Notes under the pieces: generated by a model
Seen by the model: the letters and a program-made list of their open reading frames with translations, nothing else
The model's database searches: none
Told to the model about the DNA's origin: nothing
Shown here: positions 6,749 to 8,677 of the stretch, one piece after another
How the letters are laid out: each line of letters begins with the position of its first letter
How positions within the stretch are numbered: the first letter of the stretch is position 1
Origin: Bacilli bacterium
GTDB lineage: Bacteria > Bacillota_I > Bacilli_A > ML615J-28 > CAG-698
DNA length: 8,677 bases
Assembly: GCA_016282055.1 (NCBI GenBank)
Contig: JAEEJT010000031.1
Location: forward strand, 1-8,677
Direction: 5' to 3'
Program-made: the position numbers and the translations under genes

Positions 6749-7654
6749 ATGGGTTACTCTATAAAACTTAATGATACACAAGTAGGAAAGTTAATTAAAG
6801 AGTTGAAACAATATGAAATAGATGCAACAAATCAATATACTCTATTTCAAGCAAAATTTAATAATTCTACTGTCACAATTTTTAAAACCCAAACAGTTCT
6901 TATTCAAGGTAGAGATGAATACAATGATTATCAAACTATATGTAGTATAGTTGGAATAACTCCTTCTACTAAAGAAGCTAACCTTGAGGTTAAAATAAAT
7001 CACTTACAATCATTTATTGGTACTGATGAAGTAGGCACCGGGGATGTATTTGGTGGAATTGTTGTTTGTGGAGCGTTCGTTGACAAAGAGAAAATATCAA
7101 GTATTAAAAAATTAGGTGTAAAAGATAGTAAAGAATTATCTGATTATAAAATACTTGAAATTGCTCCTGTTTTAATGAAAGAAATTCCTTATTATGTTTA
7201 TACTCTAGAAGATTTAAAGTTTAATTATTTGACAAGTCATTATCATTTAAATATGAATAATATAAAAGCACTTTGTCATAATAATGTAATACTTAATATG
7301 AAAAAAATAGTTAAAAATTATGATGGAATAATAATTGATGCCTTTACTACTCCTTCTAATTATTTTAACTATCTAAAAACAGAAAAAAATATTGCTAAAG
7401 ATGTAATTCTTGAAGAAAAAGCTGAAAATAAATATATAAGTGTTGCTTGTGCTAGTATTATAGCTAGATATACATTCTTAAAACATCTTGATACAATATC
7501 AAATATTGTTGGATTTGAAATTCCAAAAGGAGCAGGAAAACCTGTTGATACAGCAATTAAAAAAATATTTTTAGAAAAAGGCTCAAATGAATTTAAAAAC
7601 ATTGCTAAGATAAACTTTAAAAACTTTGATATTTATAAAAATAAAAGAGATTAA
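6749..7654 (+). CDS. rnhC: Ribonuclease HIII
   Basis: A 301-residue cytosolic endonuclease that cleaves the RNA strand of RNA:DNA hybrids, close to the Bacillus RNase HIII length. The first 80 or so residues form the TBP-like substrate-binding domain specific to HIII (absent from HII), ending in a short linker. The catalytic domain opens with GTDEVGTGDVFGG (91-103), where D93 and E94 are the first acidic pair. GVKDSKEL (123-130) and IIIDAFT (195-201) supply further metal-site aspartates, D126 and D197. AENKYISVACASIIAR (225-240) is the conserved helix of the family. It is the only plus-strand gene and runs divergently from mutS2. In Bacillus rnhC lies near mutS2 with zapA, cvpA and polX between, and those are missing here. 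It ends at the bidirectional terminator. Confidence 0.96.
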   Translation: MGYSIKLNDTQVGKLIKELKQYEIDATNQYTLFQAKFNNSTVTIFKTQTVLIQGRDEYNDYQTICSIVGITPSTKEANLEVKINHLQSFIGTDEVGTGDVFGGIVVCGAFVDKEKISSIKKLGVKDSKELSDYKILEIAPVLMKEIPYYVYTLEDLKFNYLTSHYHLNMNNIKALCHNNVILNMKKIVKNYDGIIIDAFTTPSNYFNYLKTEKNIAKDVILEEKAENKYISVACASIIARYTFLKHLDTISNIVGFEIPKGAGKPVDTAIKKIFLEKGSNEFKNIAKINFKNFDIYKNKRD

Positions 7655-7690
7655 AAAACACGTAACAATTAGTTACGTGTTTATTTTTTT
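7653..7690. terminator. Bidirectional intrinsic terminator between rnhC and the SNase-like gene
   Basis: A perfect 11-bp stem, AAACACGTAAC (7656-7666) paired with GTTACGTGTTT (7672-7682), has a 5-base loop AATTA. On the plus strand it is followed by ATTTTTTT, and on the minus strand by a run of six T (complement of 7653-7658). It therefore has the form of a terminator for both converging genes. The downstream half of the stem contains the last codons and the TAA stop of the minus-strand gene, and the rnhC stop codon touches the other end. Confidence 0.88.
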
Positions 7691-8170
7691 ATATATACCA
7701 AGATTATTCATTTTAGCATAATCATTAGCTTTTATCATATAATCATAATATTTCATTTTATCATTATATAGATATTTAATATCACCTAAACCATTTAATA
7801 CAAGTAAATAATTTAGAAGTTGTCCATCTACCCAAATCCAAGCAAGTAATCTATGATTTAAAGTATCATCTTTTAAAGTATTGTTAATATCACTTTCAAT
7901 GTATATTTCTTTAGCATTTTCTAAATATGATTTAGAAAAAAGCATTGCTTCTTCTCCAAATTCCTCTAAAATAGGATAATACTTAGGACAATCAACAACC
8001 ATAAATCTTATACTTTCTTGATTATCTGATACTTTAAAATAAGCTGTATCACCATCAATAATAGAAATATACTTTACTTTTAAAATACCATTATTAGGTT
8101 TATTATCTATACAATAATGCAATCCATTATATTTATTTAAATCTAAAATAGGTCCATTATAATTATTCAT
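7673..8170 (-). CDS. Staphylococcal-nuclease-like (TNase-fold) protein, catalytic Glu replaced by Lys
   Basis: A 165-residue protein without signal peptide or lipobox, so probably cytosolic, unlike the secreted thermonucleases. From about residue 30 it follows the SNase OB-fold. IIDGDTAYF (37-45) has the Ca2+-site D39/D41, IRF carries R55 (Arg35 of the staphylococcal enzyme), and VVD gives D60. FGEEA (71-75) and HRLLAWIW (106-113) follow, with R107 at the Arg87 position. WVDGQLLNYLLVLNGL (112-127) and the C-terminal LGIY complete the match. The residue equal to the general base Glu43, normally in DTPE or DAPE, is K63 in DCPK. Activity may therefore be lost or altered, leaving a nucleic-acid-binding role. 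The ATG lies within the last codons of the pseudouridine synthase gene (8-base overlap), with only a weak AAGAAG-type ribosome site, suggesting coupled translation. No function beyond the fold is claimed. Confidence 0.82.
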   Translation of the reverse strand: MNNYNGPILDLNKYNGLHYCIDNKPNNGILKVKYISIIDGDTAYFKVSDNQESIRFMVVDCPKYYPILEEFGEEAMLFSKSYLENAKEIYIESDINNTLKDDTLNHRLLAWIWVDGQLLNYLLVLNGLGDIKYLYNDKMKYYDYMIKANDYAKMNNLGIYKKINT

Positions 8171-8677
8171 TTCTTCTTAACTCTTCTAAATATTCATTAA
8201 AATAATCAGGAAGTGGACTATCAAACTCCATAAACTCTTTAGTTACAGGATGTGTAAAACCTAAAGTTTTAGCGTGTAAGTATTGTCCATGAGTACCAAT
8301 TACTTTTCTTGGCCCATATAAAGGATCCCCTACTAAAGGATAACCAATATATGCCATATGTACTCTAATTTGGTGAGTTCTACCAGTTTCTAGTTCACAC
8401 TCAATAAATGTAAAACCTTTGAAACGCTCTAATACTTTAAAGTGTGTTACAGCATGTTTTCCACCATCAACAACACTCATTTTTTGTCTAGATTCTTTAT
8501 CTCTACCAATAGGAGCTGTAATCTTACCTAAGTTATGAGGAATTTCACCATAACAAATTGCATAATATTTTCTTTTAACAGTTTTATTATAGAATTGAAT
8601 AGATAAATCCTTTAAAGCTCTATCACTTTTGCAACAAACAAGTAAACCACTTGTATCTTTATCAATTCTATGAACAA
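8163..8677 (-). CDS. rluD: RluA/RluD family rRNA pseudouridine synthase, C-terminal part (cut by the right window edge)
   Basis: The open frame continues from the stop at 8163 up to the right edge, giving 170 visible residues; the true start lies outside. An internal ATG at 8480 would skip the active site and is not the start. The fragment opens with HRIDKDTSGLL (2-12), the family catalytic motif whose aspartate (visible residue 5) attacks uridine C1'. It continues with KRKYYAICYGEI (34-45), ETGRTHQIRVH (96-106), and GYPLVGDPLYG (112-122). This pattern is typical of RluA/RluC/RluD enzymes that isomerise uridines in 23S rRNA; the exact member and target cannot be read without the N-terminal half, where an S4 domain may lie. 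The symbol is therefore provisional. It overlaps the SNase-like gene by 8 bases and is its upstream operon partner. Confidence 0.9.
   Translation of the reverse strand, partial: VHRIDKDTSGLLVCCKSDRALKDLSIQFYNKTVKRKYYAICYGEIPHNLGKITAPIGRDKESRQKMSVVDGGKHAVTHFKVLERFKGFTFIECELETGRTHQIRVHMAYIGYPLVGDPLYGPRKVIGTHGQYLHAKTLGFTHPVTKEFMEFDSPLPDYFNEYLEELRRNE

Noticed and set aside
7369..7602. 77-codon minus-strand open frame
   Set aside because: It is antisense to the catalytic region of rnhC and only reflects that gene's codon bias; no independent evidence.
8163..8480. A short 105-residue gene starting at the internal ATG 8480
   Set aside because: The frame is open to the window edge and the upstream part encodes the HRIDKDTSG catalytic motif, so this is the tail of a larger pseudouridine synthase.

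Overview
The window is a very AT-rich, densely packed stretch of a low-GC Gram-positive (Firmicutes/Bacilli-type) chromosome. Several things point there. A yqeG-yqeH pair is joined by overlapping reading frames. MutS2, RNase HIII (rnhC) and thioredoxin genes lie together, echoing the rnhC...mutS2...trxA neighbourhood of Bacillus. Shine-Dalgarno sequences are of the AAGGTGA/AGGAG type, and codons are strongly A/T-biased. The exact lineage cannot be fixed by eye; an uncultured gut-type Bacilli or Erysipelotrichia/RF39-like genome would fit. All tryptophans I checked are TGG and no gene contains an in-frame TGA, so the standard bacterial code is assumed. The only TGA stop (mutS2) is immediately followed by TAA, so it is not independent proof.

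Layout, left to right. Positions 1-1058 (minus strand) hold the start of yqeH, cut by the left edge, and yqeG, with a good promoter in front of yqeG. A hairpin terminator at about 1108-1138 ends the next minus-strand transcript. That transcript reads from about 6654 down to 1136 as mutS2, a thioredoxin, trkA and trkH. Start/stop overlap or short spacing suggests one operon linking a ribosome/DNA ATPase, a thiol-redox protein and a two-part K+ uptake system. Between mutS2 and rnhC (6642-6748) lie two back-to-back promoters, and rnhC is the only plus-strand gene. It converges on a minus-strand pair, rluD-type pseudouridine synthase (cut by the right edge) followed by a small SNase-fold protein, and a symmetric hairpin at 7653-7690 can terminate both directions.

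The genes are mostly housekeeping: ribosome assembly (YqeH), rRNA modification (RluA/RluD family), ribosome rescue or recombination control (MutS2), RNA:DNA hybrid removal (RNase HIII), K+ homeostasis (TrkAH) and redox (thioredoxin). I see no mobile element, CRISPR array, tRNA/rRNA or riboswitch, and no gene-free stretch longer than about 110 bases. I do not find a previously undescribed multi-gene system. The points most worth a second look are the SNase-fold protein lacking the catalytic glutamate, the thioredoxin with an unusual WCLPC active site coupled to mutS2, and the very short predicted mRNA leaders.
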